Notes under the pieces: generated by a model
The model's database searches: none
Told to the model about the DNA's origin: nothing
Seen by the model: the letters and a program-made list of their open reading frames with translations, nothing else
Shown here: positions 43,955 to 53,283 of the stretch, in pieces
Numbering within the stretch: position 1 is the first letter of the stretch
Layout: each line of letters opens with the position of its first letter
Made by a program: the position numbers and the translations under genes
Source of the DNA: Rhabdaerophilum calidifontis
GTDB lineage: Bacteria > Pseudomonadota > Alphaproteobacteria > Rhizobiales > Beijerinckiaceae
DNA: 64,000 nt
Direction: 5' to 3'
Assembly: GCF_008641065.1 (NCBI RefSeq)
Contig: NZ_VTRS01000004.1
Span: 62,001-126,000 of the forward strand

Positions 43955-46240
43955 ATGCCTGATTCGACCCAGCCCAAGAAGCGCCCCCGACCGACCTTCA
44001 CCGATCAGGAGGCGCTCGATTTCCACGCGCGCGGCAAGCCGGGCAAGCTCGAGATCGTTCCTACCAAGCCCATGGCGACGCAGCGCGATCTTTCGCTTGC
44101 CTATTCGCCCGGCGTCGCGGTGCCCGTGCTGGCGATCGCCAAGAACCCCGCCACCGCCTTCGATTACACCGCACGCGGCAATCTCGTCGCGGTGATCTCG
44201 AACGGCACCGCGATCCTCGGGCTCGGCAATCTCGGCGCGCTCGCCTCCAAGCCGGTGATGGAAGGCAAGAGCGTGCTCTTCAAGCGCTTCGCCGATATCG
44301 ATTCCATCGATCTCGAGATCGATACCGAGGATCCGGAGGCGTTCATCAACGCGGTGCGCCATCTCGGCCCCTCCTTCGGCGGCATCAATCTCGAGGACAT
44401 CAAGGCGCCGGAATGCTTCATCATCGAGCAGCGTCTCAAGGAATTGATGGACATCCCCGTCTTCCATGACGATCAGCACGGCACCGCGATCATCGCCGCC
44501 GCGGGACTTCTGAACGCGCTGGAACTGACGGGCCGGGACATCCACTCGACGCGGCTCGTCGTCAACGGCGCCGGCGCGGCGGGGATCGCCTGCGTGGAAC
44601 TGCTGAAGGCGATGGGGTTCAAGCCCGACAACGTGATGCTCTGCGACACCAAGGGGGTGATCTATCAGGGCCGCGAGGAGGGCATGAACCAGTGGAAGAG
44701 CGCGCATGCCGTGCGCTCCGACCGGCGCACGCTCGCCCAGGCGCTCGAAGGCGCGGATGCCTTCTTCGGCCTCTCGCAGAAGGGGGCGCTGACCAGGGCC
44801 ATGGTCGCGGCGATGGCGCCGAACCCGATCATCTTCGCGATGGCCAATCCCGATCCGGAGATCACGCCGGAAGAGGTGGCCGAGATCCGCGACGATGCCA
44901 TCATGGCGACCGGGCGCTCGGATTATCCGAACCAGGTCAACAACGTGCTCGGCTTCCCCTATCTGTTCCGCGGCGCGCTCGACGTGCAGGCGACCACGAT
45001 CAACATGGAAATGAAGATCGCGGCGGCGAAGGCGCTGGCCACGCTGGCCCGCGAGGACGTGCCGGATGATGTCGCCGCCGCCTATGCCGGCGCGCGGCCG
45101 CGCTTCGGGCGCGACTACATCATTCCGGTGCCCTTCGATCCGCGCCTGATGGCCCGCGTCTCGGGCGCGGTGGCCCAGGCGGCGATGGAAACCGGCGTCG
45201 CGCGCAAGCCGCTGAAGAGCCTCGCCGAATACGGCCGCGCGCTCGCGCATCGGCGCGATCCGGTGGCGGGCGTGCTCGCGCGCGTGTTCGAGCAGGTGCG
45301 CCGCCGGCCGAAGCGCGTCGTGTTCGCGGAGGGCGAGGAGGAGGCGGTGATCCGCGCCGCCGTCAGCTTCGGCAACCAGGGGCTCGGCACCGCCGTGCTG
45401 GTCGGGCGCGAGGAGCGCGTGATGGCGGCGGCCGAGGCGGCCGGCATCGAGATCAAGGCCGGCATCGAGATCCATAACGCCCGGCTCTCGACGCGCAACG
45501 CCGCCTATGCACAGTTCCTTTACGAACGGCTCCAGCGGCAGGGCTATCTGTTCCGCGATTGCCAGCGGCTGATCAACAACGACCGCAACGCTTTCGCAGC
45601 GTCGATGGTCGCGCTCGGCGATGCCGATGCAATGGTGACCGGCGTCACGCGCAATTATTCCGCCGCGCTCGCCGATATCCGCCGCGTCATCAGCGAGAAG
45701 CCCGGCCACCGCGCGATCGGGGTCAGTCTCGTGCTGGCACGCGGGCGGACGGTGCTCGTGGCCGATACGGCGGTGCACGAAATGCCGACCGCCGAGGAAC
45801 TCGCCGACATCGCGATCGAGGCCGCCGGCGCGGCGCGGCGGCTCGGCTACCAGCCGCGGGTGGCGCTGCTCGCCTTCTCGACCTTCGGCAACCCGGAGGC
45901 CGAGCGCTCGGCGCGCGTGCGCGAGGCGGTCGAGATCCTCGACCGCATCCGCGTTGATTTCGAATATGACGGCGAGATGGGCGCGGATGTCGCGCTCAAC
46001 CCCGAGATCATGGCGGCCTACCCGTTCTGCCGGCTTTCCGGCCCGGCCAATGTGCTGGTGATGCCGGCCTTCCATTCCGCCGCCATCGCCACCAAGATGC
46101 TGCAGGAACTCGGGGGATCGACCGTGATCGGCCCGCTGCTCGTCGGGTTCGACCGGCCGGTGCAGATCGTGCCGATCGCGGCGAAGGACAACGATCTGGT
46201 CAACATGGCGACGCTTGCGGCCTTCGGGGTCGGGGGGTAA
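43955..46240 (+). CDS. maeB: NADP-dependent malic enzyme with phosphotransacetylase-like C-terminal domain
   Basis: Decarboxylates malate to pyruvate and CO2, linking the citric acid cycle to gluconeogenesis and NADPH supply. The 761-residue protein has a malic N-terminal domain (about 15-165; LAYSPGVAVPVLAIAKNP, FHDDQHGTAI), the NAD(P)-binding domain (about 170-420; VVNGAGAAGIACVELL, IIFAMANPDPEITPEEV) and a PTA-like domain (about 435-761; RVVFAEGEEEAVIRAA). The PTA-like domain is regulatory, not catalytic, in studied MaeB enzymes. The ATG at 43955 (MPDSTQPKKRPRPTF) was chosen; a GTG about 55 bp earlier is possible. The frame stays open far upstream through the antisense of mutS, but that is high-GC noise. 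Confidence 0.95.
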   Translation: MPDSTQPKKRPRPTFTDQEALDFHARGKPGKLEIVPTKPMATQRDLSLAYSPGVAVPVLAIAKNPATAFDYTARGNLVAVISNGTAILGLGNLGALASKPVMEGKSVLFKRFADIDSIDLEIDTEDPEAFINAVRHLGPSFGGINLEDIKAPECFIIEQRLKELMDIPVFHDDQHGTAIIAAAGLLNALELTGRDIHSTRLVVNGAGAAGIACVELLKAMGFKPDNVMLCDTKGVIYQGREEGMNQWKSAHAVRSDRRTLAQALEGADAFFGLSQKGALTRAMVAAMAPNPIIFAMANPDPEITPEEVAEIRDDAIMATGRSDYPNQVNNVLGFPYLFRGALDVQATTINMEMKIAAAKALATLAREDVPDDVAAAYAGARPRFGRDYIIPVPFDPRLMARVSGAVAQAAMETGVARKPLKSLAEYGRALAHRRDPVAGVLARVFEQVRRRPKRVVFAEGEEEAVIRAAVSFGNQGLGTAVLVGREERVMAAAEAAGIEIKAGIEIHNARLSTRNAAYAQFLYERLQRQGYLFRDCQRLINNDRNAFAASMVALGDADAMVTGVTRNYSAALADIRRVISEKPGHRAIGVSLVLARGRTVLVADTAVHEMPTAEELADIAIEAAGAARRLGYQPRVALLAFSTFGNPEAERSARVREAVEILDRIRVDFEYDGEMGADVALNPEIMAAYPFCRLSGPANVLVMPAFHSAAIATKMLQELGGSTVIGPLLVGFDRPVQIVPIAAKDNDLVNMATLAAFGVGG

Positions 46241-46273
46241 CCGGGCGCAGCATTCCGCCCGCGAGGTTTCCGC

Positions 46274-48745
46274 TTGCCCGTCAGCCGCCCGGTCCTGCCG
46301 ATCGATGCCGCCCTGCCCGATCTCCTCGCCGCGCTTGCCGGGCCGGGGCAGGCGATGCTGGTGGCGCCGCCCGGCGCCGGCAAGACGACGATCGTGCCGC
46401 TGGCGCTGCTCGAAGCGCCCTGGCGCGGTGACGGCGCCATCCTCGTCCTCGAACCGCGCCGCATCGCCGCGCGTGCCGCCGCCGCGCGCATGGCCGCCCT
46501 GCTCGACGAGCCGCTTGGCGGCATCATCGGTCTGCGCACGCGCTTCGAGACCCGCGAATCCGCAGCCACCCGCATCCTCGTCGTCACCGAGGGGGTGTTC
46601 GCGCGGATGATCGTCGACGATCCGGCGCTGGCCGGAATCGCGGCGGTGCTTTTCGACGAATTCCACGAGCGCTCGCTCGACGCCGATTTCGGGCTTGCTT
46701 TGGCGCTCGAGACGCGGGAGGCGCTGCGGCCCGATCTCCGGCTCCTCGTGATGAGCGCGACGCTCGACGATGCCCGTCTTGCAACCCTGCTCGGCGCGGC
46801 ACCGCTGATCCGCTCCGAGGGCCGCAGCTTCCCGATCGAGACCCGCTATCGCGGTCGCGATCCCGGCCAGCCGATCGCGCCGCAGATGGCGACGGCGATC
46901 CGCGCCGCGCTGGCGGTCGAAACCGGCTCGATCCTCGCCTTCCTGCCCGGCCAGGGCGAGATCGAACGCGTGGCGCAGCTGCTTGCGGAAGGGGGGCTGC
47001 CGGCCGATGCCGAACTCTGCCCGCTCTACGGCGCGCTCGACCCGGCGCGGCAGGATGCGGCGATCCGCCCCGCGCCGCCGGGACAGCGCAAGATCGTGCT
47101 CGCGACCGCCATCGCCGAAACCTCGCTGACGATCGAGGGCGTGCGGATCGTCGTCGATTCCGGGCTCGCCCGCGTGCCGCGCTACGAGCCCGATCTCGGC
47201 ATATCGCGGCTGGAAACCGTGCGGGTCAGCCGTGCTTCGGCGGATCAGCGCCGGGGGCGCGCCGGCCGGACGGAACCCGGAATCGCCATCCGATTATGGG
47301 ATCAGGCGCAGGATCAGGGGCTCGTCGCCTTCAACCGCCCGGAGATCCTCGATGCCGATCTCGCGGGGTTTCGGCTCGATTGCGCGGCCTGGGGTGCCGC
47401 ACCGGATGCGCTGCGGCTGCTCGATCCCGCGCCGCCGGCGGCGTTGGCGGAGGCGGAGCGGCTGCTCGCCGGGCTCGGGGCGCTCGATGATGCGGGGCGG
47501 ATCACCGCGCGCGGCCGTGCCTTGCGGCGGCTGCCGCTCGCACCGCGGCTCGCGGCGCTGGTTCTGGAGGGAGCGCGGCGCGGTCAGGGCGAGACAGCGG
47601 CGCGGATGGCGGCATTGCTGTCCGAACGCGGTCCCGGTGGTAGCGCGACCGATCTTCTCGTCCGGCTCGACCGGCTCGCGGAGGAGCGCGGGCCTCGCGC
47701 GCAGGCCGTGCGCGGCATGGCCGCGCAATGGGCACGGCGCGCGGCGGAAGCGACGCGGGACGAGGTCCCTGCCGAGCCCCTGCCCCCCGGCGCGCTCGCC
47801 GCGCTCGCCTTTCCGGACCGGATCGGCAAGGCACGCGGTGACGGCGCCTTCAACCTGGCGAATGGTCGGATCGCGGCGCTCGACGCCGCCGATCCCCTGG
47901 CTGCTTCGGCCTATCTTGTGGCGCTCGATCTCGCCGGATCGGCGGGCCGGGCGCGGATCACGCTGGCGGCACCGCTCGAACGGCGCGAGATCGACCGGCT
48001 GTTTGAATCGCAGATCCGGGTGGAAGAGGCGACGATCTTCGATTCCGCCGCCGAGGCGCTGCGCCGGCGGCGGGTGGCGCGCCTGCTCGCGCTTGTGCTC
48101 GACCAGCAGACCCTGCCGGTTCCGCGCGACGAGGCCAGCGCCGGCATCCTCGCGGCGGCGGCGGCCCGGCACGGGATCGACCGCCTCGGCTGGTCGAAGG
48201 CGCAGATGCGGCTGCGCGACAGGGTCGGTTTCGTGCGCGCGGGCGATCCGGATTCGTGGCCCGATCTTTCCGAGACGGCGCTCGCCGCCACGGCGGCCAC
48301 ATGGCTGGCGCCGTTCCTGATCGGCCGGACCCGTCTGGCCGAGATCGATGCCGAGACGCTCGGCGCGGCGCTCGACGCGCTGCTGCCCTTCGCCCTGCGC
48401 CGACGGCTCGACGCGGAAGCGCCGACGGAATTCGTCGCGCCGACCGGCAATACCCACCCGATCCGCTACGAGGGCGAAGGCGCGCCGGCCGTCGCGATCC
48501 GCGTGCAGGAATTGTTCGGACTCAGAACCCATCCCGCAATCGCCGGCGGGCGCCTGCCGCTGACGCTCGAACTGCTCTCGCCGGCGCATCGGCCGATCCA
48601 GATCACGCGCGACCTGCCCGGCTTCTGGCGCGGCTCCTGGGCCGATGTCCGGGCCGATATGCGCGGGCGCTACCCGAAACATCCCTGGCCGGAGGATCCG
48701 GCCGCCGCGGCGCCGACCGCACGGGCCAAGCCGCGCGGCACCTGA
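46274..48745 (+). CDS. hrpB: ATP-dependent helicase HrpB
   Basis: DEAH/DEFH-box helicase of the HrpA/HrpB group, function still poorly defined. The 823-residue protein has Walker A APPGAGKTT (about 31-39), motif II LFDEFHERSLDADFGLALA, SAT (VMSATLDDARL), motif V ATAIAETSLTIEGV and motif [17 protein letters not shown]. The helicase-associated region and the HrpB-type C-terminus end with the PGFWRGSWADVRADMRGRYP block. The reading frame begins with TTG at 46274, 33 bp after maeB; no ATG or GTG gives a full N-terminus. It converges directly with the DUF1194 gene. Confidence 0.94.
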   Translation: MPVSRPVLPIDAALPDLLAALAGPGQAMLVAPPGAGKTTIVPLALLEAPWRGDGAILVLEPRRIAARAAAARMAALLDEPLGGIIGLRTRFETRESAATRILVVTEGVFARMIVDDPALAGIAAVLFDEFHERSLDADFGLALALETREALRPDLRLLVMSATLDDARLATLLGAAPLIRSEGRSFPIETRYRGRDPGQPIAPQMATAIRAALAVETGSILAFLPGQGEIERVAQLLAEGGLPADAELCPLYGALDPARQDAAIRPAPPGQRKIVLATAIAETSLTIEGVRIVVDSGLARVPRYEPDLGISRLETVRVSRASADQRRGRAGRTEPGIAIRLWDQAQDQGLVAFNRPEILDADLAGFRLDCAAWGAAPDALRLLDPAPPAALAEAERLLAGLGALDDAGRITARGRALRRLPLAPRLAALVLEGARRGQGETAARMAALLSERGPGGSATDLLVRLDRLAEERGPRAQAVRGMAAQWARRAAEATRDEVPAEPLPPGALAALAFPDRIGKARGDGAFNLANGRIAALDAADPLAASAYLVALDLAGSAGRARITLAAPLERREIDRLFESQIRVEEATIFDSAAEALRRRRVARLLALVLDQQTLPVPRDEASAGILAAAAARHGIDRLGWSKAQMRLRDRVGFVRAGDPDSWPDLSETALAATAATWLAPFLIGRTRLAEIDAETLGAALDALLPFALRRRLDAEAPTEFVAPTGNTHPIRYEGEGAPAVAIRVQELFGLRTHPAIAGGRLPLTLELLSPAHRPIQITRDLPGFWRGSWADVRADMRGRYPKHPWPEDPAAAAPTARAKPRGT

Positions 48746-49570
48746 TCAGTTGCGCTCCCAGTTCTGCCGCCACAATTTCTCGCCGATCAGGCAATCGGCG
48801 CGTGCGCGGCGGCGCGGCGCCGCCGGCAGATCCGATTGGCCATTCTGCGCCACCTCGCGGAGGATCTTGGCGCGGATCGCATCGGCGAACTGGGCGCGAT
48901 CCACGACGGCGATCATGAAGGCGCCGGGCCCCCCGATCACGCAATCCTCGAAATATTCGTCGAGCCCCTCGATGTCGAAGGACGAGCGATAGCCGCGGTC
49001 GAGCACCACAGGCAGGCCGTTGATGATCACTCCCGCCGCGAGCGCGCGGTCCCGCGCCCGGGTGACGGGCGCCCCCTCGTTGTTCGGCCCGTCTCCGGAA
49101 ATATCGATCACGCGGCGGATGGCGCGGAGATTGGTCGCGTGCAGACGATCCATGCCGAAATCGATCGCGTTCGACACCGAGGTGCGCCGCGCCCGGCGGA
49201 TCGGCGCGGCCTTCAGCTGATCGGCGAAGGCGCGCGCGGATCGCTCATCCTCGATGATCGTCCAGTCGACGACGATGTTGCGCGTCGCGACGCCGGCCCA
49301 TTCGAGATAGGTGACGGCGATCCGCCCCACCATGCCCTTGCGGATCGCGTCGATCACGGCGGGCGAGGTCAGGGCGGCGACATAACCCTCGCGCTGAAGC
49401 GCCTGCTCCTCAAGATCCATCGAATAGGAAATATCGACCGCCAGCACCAGGGCGACATCGACCTCCGGCCCGGTCTCGATCCAGGGCGGGGCGGGCTGGG
49501 TTTGCGCGGCGGCAGGCGCGGCGAGAAGCGCGAAGGCGGCGAGCAGGAACGGGGCAAGACGGGCGGGCAT
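48746..49570 (-). CDS. DUF1194 (von Willebrand A-like) exported protein
   Basis: A 274-residue exported protein with signal peptide MPARLAPFLLAAFALLAAP (cleavage about residue 22). It has a vWA-like domain: metal-ion-dependent adhesion site DISYSM (about residues 46-51), then VVDWTIIEDERSARAF, RRVIDISGDGPNNEGAP (about 155-171) and AGVIINGLPVV. The family (DUF1194) is common in alphaproteobacteria and is predicted periplasmic, with unknown ligand. The ATG has GGAGGG upstream. It converges with hrpB with no gap and lies downstream of the NlpC/P60 gene after 74 bp. Confidence 0.9.
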   Translation of the reverse strand: MPARLAPFLLAAFALLAAPAAAQTQPAPPWIETGPEVDVALVLAVDISYSMDLEEQALQREGYVAALTSPAVIDAIRKGMVGRIAVTYLEWAGVATRNIVVDWTIIEDERSARAFADQLKAAPIRRARRTSVSNAIDFGMDRLHATNLRAIRRVIDISGDGPNNEGAPVTRARDRALAAGVIINGLPVVLDRGYRSSFDIEGLDEYFEDCVIGGPGAFMIAVVDRAQFADAIRAKILREVAQNGQSDLPAAPRRRARADCLIGEKLWRQNWERN

Positions 49571-49644
49571 CGATCCCTCCGGCGTTTCGCGCCAGTGTCG
49601 CAGCAAAATCCGTTCCGGGCAAAGGGGCGCCGGCGCTATCCCCC

Positions 49645-50517
49645 TCACGATTGCGGGAGGCGACGGGCGCTGCGCAGCGGCGCGCCATCCCGCGCGATCC
49701 GCGCGAGCGCCGGCGCGATCTCCTCGCTGATCACGGCCATGGCGAAGGCCGTGGCATGGATCATCCGACCGCCGCCCTGGCAGAACGCGACATGACCCGG
49801 CCAGAACAGCAGATCGCCGCGCCGGAACGCCGCGGGATCCGCCGGCAGCGGCATCGGCGCGCCGAGCGCCGCTTCCTGCATGTCGCTGTCGCGCGGGGCG
49901 GGGATGCCGGCCGCGAAACAGGCGCTCTGCACGAGGCCCGAGCAATCGAGTCCGAGGCTTGTCTTGCCGCCCCAGAGATAGGGCGTGCCGAGAAAGCGCT
50001 CCGCCTCGGCGACCGGATCCGCGACAACGACATCGAGCGGCACCGCCGCCTCGGCGAAGAACCAGCCCTCCGCGATGCGGGCGAAGCGCCCCTCCATCGC
50101 CGTGATCCGCACCTGCGCGCCATGCGGCAGGAAGCCGAGCGGCGCGGTCTTGATCGTCGGGCCGGGATAGAGGAAGGCGCGCAGCGCCGCGATCCGGTGC
50201 GTCGGCGGATCGGCCCCATCCTCCCGCGCGAAGGCAGCGCGGGGGGCATAGCCGACATAGCCGTCGCGCGCCGCCTGACCCCAGACCCAGCGCCCGCGTG
50301 TCTCGTAGATCGTGAATTCCTCCCCGAACAGCAATTCGGTCTCGAAGCCGAGCGACTCGTCGGGGTTCCGGCGAAGCGGCACACTCGACCGGATGACACG
50401 GAACACCCGGCCGGAGACGAAACGCGCGGCCTCGACCCGCCCGCGCAGGGCGCTGGCGGCGAGATCGGGACGGAACGGGTTGACCCGCGGATCGAGCGCG
50501 GTCGGAGACATGCTCAT
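49645..50517 (-). CDS. NlpC/P60 family cysteine endopeptidase with N-terminal SH3-like domains
   Basis: A 290-residue protein that probably cleaves peptidoglycan stem peptides. SH3-like bacterial domains occupy about residues 35-165 (LFGEEFTIYETRGRWVWGQA, DGYVGYAPRAAF, ITAMEGRFARIAEGWFF). The NlpC/P60 catalytic domain (about 175-285) has Cys in SLGLDCSGLVQ, His in GHVAFCQGG and a final His/polar residue near MIHATAF. No signal peptide is visible, which is common for this group in alphaproteobacteria next to leucyl aminopeptidase genes, as here. Start at 50517 (MSMSPTALD); an ATG 6 bp further in is equally possible. Likely a conserved functional linkage with the M17 enzyme upstream. Confidence 0.92.
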   Translation of the reverse strand: MSMSPTALDPRVNPFRPDLAASALRGRVEAARFVSGRVFRVIRSSVPLRRNPDESLGFETELLFGEEFTIYETRGRWVWGQAARDGYVGYAPRAAFAREDGADPPTHRIAALRAFLYPGPTIKTAPLGFLPHGAQVRITAMEGRFARIAEGWFFAEAAVPLDVVVADPVAEAERFLGTPYLWGGKTSLGLDCSGLVQSACFAAGIPAPRDSDMQEAALGAPMPLPADPAAFRRGDLLFWPGHVAFCQGGGRMIHATAFAMAVISEEIAPALARIARDGAPLRSARRLPQS

Positions 50518-50563
50518 GCGGCAAACGAAGCCGATTCCGGTCGGTTGCGCAACGGCACGCGGC

Positions 50564-50914
50564 TTACGGCGCCAGTTCGGCCGCGCGCGCCGCGATGAGA
50601 TCTCCCAACTCGTCGAGGAACAGCGCGCCGCGCACCGTGCGCTGGATGATGACATTGCGCCGGTCGGCGGGATCGCGCCGGCGCGAGACCAGATCCATGT
50701 CGCCCATCGCGTCGAGGGCGCGGGTGATGACCGGCTTCGTCACGCCGAGCTTCGCCGCCAGGCCGCGGACGGTGTGCGGCGGCGGCTCGAGATAGATGGT
50801 CAGCAAAACCGCGAGTTGCCGCGAGGTCAGGTCGACACCGTTGCCGCGCACCAGCGCGAGTCCGACTTCGTGCCAGAGCCTGAGCGCCTGAATGGGACGC
50901 AACCTCACGCTCAT
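50564..50914 (-). CDS. MarR-family transcriptional regulator
   Basis: A 116-residue winged helix-turn-helix protein. The DNA-binding core reads VDLTSRQLAVLLTIYLEPPP, then HTVRGLAAKLGVTKPVITRAL (the recognition helix) and a wing MDLVSRRRDPADRRNVIIQR, all MarR features. It is short at both ends compared with the typical 140-160. It sits between the M17 aminopeptidase and the NlpC/P60 gene (46-bp gap to the latter). Two overlapping palindromes 24-46 bp upstream of its start could be its own operator. The regulated gene is not known. Confidence 0.85.
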   Translation of the reverse strand: MSVRLRPIQALRLWHEVGLALVRGNGVDLTSRQLAVLLTIYLEPPPHTVRGLAAKLGVTKPVITRALDAMGDMDLVSRRRDPADRRNVIIQRTVRGALFLDELGDLIAARAAELAP

Positions 50915-50937
50915 ACCCGCAATGGCTCTCCCACCTG

Positions 50938-50960
50938 TCCCCTTTTGGGGGAAATCCCAA
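50938..50960 (-). promoter_or_regulatory. Overlapping palindromes upstream of the marR-like gene, candidate operator
   Basis: On the plus strand TCCCC-TTTTG-GGGGA (50938-50952) and TTGGG-GGAAAT-CCCAA (50945-50960) overlap. They lie 24-46 bp before the regulator start codon in a 97-bp spacer that is AT-richer than its neighbours. MarR proteins usually bind 16-20-bp palindromes in their own promoter, so an autoregulatory operator is reasonable. It is a sequence-only proposal. Confidence 0.35.
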
Positions 50961-51011
50961 TCGTTTCACCTCCGTATCATAAACGCGGCTCAAGTGTCAG
51001 GATGGCGCGTC

Positions 51012-52409
51012 TCAACCATTGGTGGAATTTTTGCCGTATCTCTCGATGATCGTCGCGGCGATCAGGCGTGCAGCCTGCGGTTCCCCCCCTTCCGGCCGCG
51101 CAGGCTTAGCGGTTGGGTTCCATCCGAAAATGTCCAGATGCAAGTAGGTCTTTGCGTTTTTAACAAAATTCGCCAGGAACAGGGCTGCCGTTATCGCGCC
51201 GGCGAAGCCGCCGGATCCGACATTGTTGAGATCGGCGAATTTGGAATCGAGCATCGCGCGATAGGGTTTCCATAGCGGCAGCCGCCAGACCGGGTCCGCG
51301 ATCTGCGCGCCAATCCGCGCAAGGTCTGCGGCGAGGCTGTCGTCATTCGTGAAGAAGGGCGGCAGATCGGGGCCAAGCGCGACGCGGGCGGCGCCGGTCA
51401 GGGTCGCGAAATCGACGAGCAGCGCCGGCGTCTCCTCGTCGGCCAGAGCGAGCGCATCGGCGAGCACAAGCCGGCCCTCGGCATCGGTATTGCCGATCTC
51501 CACCGTGGTTCCGTTGCGGGCGCGATAGATGTCGCCGGGACGGAAGGCGTTACCGGAGACGGCATTCTCGACGATCGGCAGCAGGACGCGCAACCGGATG
51601 CGCGCGCCGAGCCCCATCAGGATCGCGGCGGCGGTGAGCGCCGCCGCAGCGCCGCCCATATCCTTGCGCATCAGCAGCATGGAATTGTCCGGCTTGAGGT
51701 TCAGCCCGCCGGTATCGAACACGACGCCCTTGCCGACCAGCGTCACCTTCGGTGCGGCCGGATCGCCCCAGACGAAATCGACGAGGCGCGGCGGCCCGCC
51801 CGCCGCGCGCCCGACGGCATGGATCAGCGGAAAATTCTCGCGCAGGAGGTCGTCGCCCGCGATCTCGGACAGGCTGGCGCCGTGCCGCGCCGCAAGCGCG
51901 CGGGCGGCCCCGGCGAGTTCGGCGGTGTTGAGCGCGTTGGCCGGGCTGTTGATGAGATCGCGGCCCTCCCGCACCGCGTCGGCGACCAGCGCCATGGCGG
52001 CGGCGTCGATGCCCGGCGGCGGAGCCAGCTCCACCGCCCGCGACTCGGCATTCTTGAAGCGATCGAACCGATATCCTCCCAGCAGGAAGCCGAGATAGGC
52101 GATCTCCGGCTGGGCGAGCGGACCCGCGATCGCGTAGCGGCCTGCGGGCAGATCGGTCGCGAGCTTGCCGAGCAGGAACGGCGTCTCGGCGAGTCCCTCG
52201 TCCTCACCGCAGCCCAGCAGCACGGCTTCGAGCATGCCGGACGCCCCCGGCAGCAGCGCGAGGCGCCCCGATTTCGGCTGGAAGGCGCTCGCCTCGGCGA
52301 AGGCGCGCGCGACGGAAGGCAGGGAAGCCCGCACATCCGGCCAGGTGGCCTCGCTCACGAGATGGACGGGGATGACGGGCCCGGCTGCGCCGGTGGCGGT
52401 CTCGGTCAT
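51012..52409 (-). CDS. Leucyl aminopeptidase family protein (peptidase M17)
   Basis: Two-metal aminopeptidase, 465 residues. The N-terminal macro-like half is divergent. The C-terminal catalytic half has VTLVGKGVVFDTGGLNLKPD (metal-binding Lys and Asp), LMRKDMGGAA, NTDAEGRLVLADALALAD (metal-binding Asp/Glu and catalytic Arg) and the C-terminal FLANFVKNAKTYLHLDIFGW. The catalytic residues are intact. The sequence type resembles the shorter PepB/LapB-like group rather than classic PepA. It likely acts in cytoplasmic peptide turnover and is associated with the NlpC/P60 gene downstream. It is divergent from tadD. Confidence 0.93.
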   Translation of the reverse strand: MTETATGAAGPVIPVHLVSEATWPDVRASLPSVARAFAEASAFQPKSGRLALLPGASGMLEAVLLGCGEDEGLAETPFLLGKLATDLPAGRYAIAGPLAQPEIAYLGFLLGGYRFDRFKNAESRAVELAPPPGIDAAAMALVADAVREGRDLINSPANALNTAELAGAARALAARHGASLSEIAGDDLLRENFPLIHAVGRAAGGPPRLVDFVWGDPAAPKVTLVGKGVVFDTGGLNLKPDNSMLLMRKDMGGAAAALTAAAILMGLGARIRLRVLLPIVENAVSGNAFRPGDIYRARNGTTVEIGNTDAEGRLVLADALALADEETPALLVDFATLTGAARVALGPDLPPFFTNDDSLAADLARIGAQIADPVWRLPLWKPYRAMLDSKFADLNNVGSGGFAGAITAALFLANFVKNAKTYLHLDIFGWNPTAKPARPEGGEPQAARLIAATIIERYGKNSTNG

Positions 52410-52427
52410 GGGGGAATCGCGGGTCGG

Positions 52428-52442
52428 TTAACGGGTGGTTAG
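52428..52442 (+). promoter_or_regulatory. CtrA-like box upstream of tadD
   Basis: TTAACGGGTGGTTAG fits TTAA-N7-TTAA with one mismatch in the second half. A further TTAA follows at 52445-52448. It lies 52-66 bp before the tadD ATG and also between the divergent tadD and aminopeptidase genes. CtrA controls pilus genes in Caulobacter and relatives. A single short motif in a 64-kb window is weak on its own, but a second one precedes cpaB. Confidence 0.4.
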
Positions 52443-52493
52443 GGTTAACGAGTTATTCCTGTGCCGTGAAGCGACAAGACGGGAGCGCGGCGC

Positions 52494-53267
52494 ATGGGCG
52501 GGATGCAGGCGGAGACGGGACGGCGGCGTACCGCGACCCTTCTTGTCGCGACCCTTTCGACGCTGGCGCTCGCAGGCTGCTCGGCCGGGCGCCTCGGTCA
52601 GTTCACCGGGTCGCTGCGGGATGCGGGACGGGAGCAGGCCATCCCGGCCGCGTCGGCGGATCTTGCCGAACTCGGGCGCCGTTATGACCGGAACCCCGGC
52701 GAGAAGCGCGCCTCGCTCGATTTCGCCCAGGCGCTCCGCCAGGCCGGGCAGCACGGCCAGGCGGTGGCGGTGCTCCAGCGCGCCTCGATCAGCAATGTCG
52801 GCGATGCCGAGATCGCCGCCGCCTATGGGCGCGCGCTCGCCGAGGTCGGCCGGTTCGAGGAGGCGCGCAGCGTGCTCGTCAACGCGCACAGCGCCGACCG
52901 GCCGGACTGGCGGGTGCTCTCGACGCAGGGCAGCGTCGCGGATCAGCTCGGCGACCATGTCCGCGCCCGCGCCTTCTATGCCCAGGCGCTGGCGATTGCG
53001 CCGAACCAGCCCGGAATCCTCAACAATCTCGGGCTGTCGCATCTGCTGACGCGCGATCTCGCCAAGGCCGAGGAATATCTTCGTCTGGCGGCGGCGCAAC
53101 CGGGTGCCGACGCCCGGGTGCGCGCCAATCTCGCGCTGGCGCTGCGGCTCCAGGGCCGGAACGCCGAGGCCGACAGCCTCGATGGCGGCGCCGGCCGCAC
53201 CGCAGACGTGGCACCGCCCCGCCCCGCAGCGGCCAGCCGCAACCCGGCGACGCCCCGGCGCGGCTGA
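52494..53267 (+). CDS. tadD: Tad pilus lipoprotein TadD (TPR)
   Basis: Outer-membrane lipoprotein that helps the CpaC secretin assemble, like PilF/PilW. The 257-residue protein has a signal sequence ending in a lipobox LALAGC (Cys about residue 29). Helical TPR repeats follow (about residues 45-225), for example AEIAAAYGRALAEVGRFEEA and ARAFYAQALAIAPNQPGILN. The C-terminal tail is Ala/Pro-rich. ATG 52494 or 52503 are both possible. It lies on the plus strand and converges with tadC 16 bp away, so it is transcribed separately from the main Tad operon. Confidence 0.92.
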   Translation: MGGMQAETGRRRTATLLVATLSTLALAGCSAGRLGQFTGSLRDAGREQAIPAASADLAELGRRYDRNPGEKRASLDFAQALRQAGQHGQAVAVLQRASISNVGDAEIAAAYGRALAEVGRFEEARSVLVNAHSADRPDWRVLSTQGSVADQLGDHVRARAFYAQALAIAPNQPGILNNLGLSHLLTRDLAKAEEYLRLAAAQPGADARVRANLALALRLQGRNAEADSLDGGAGRTADVAPPRPAAASRNPATPRRG

Positions 53268-53283
53268 GGAGCGGGCACCGCCT

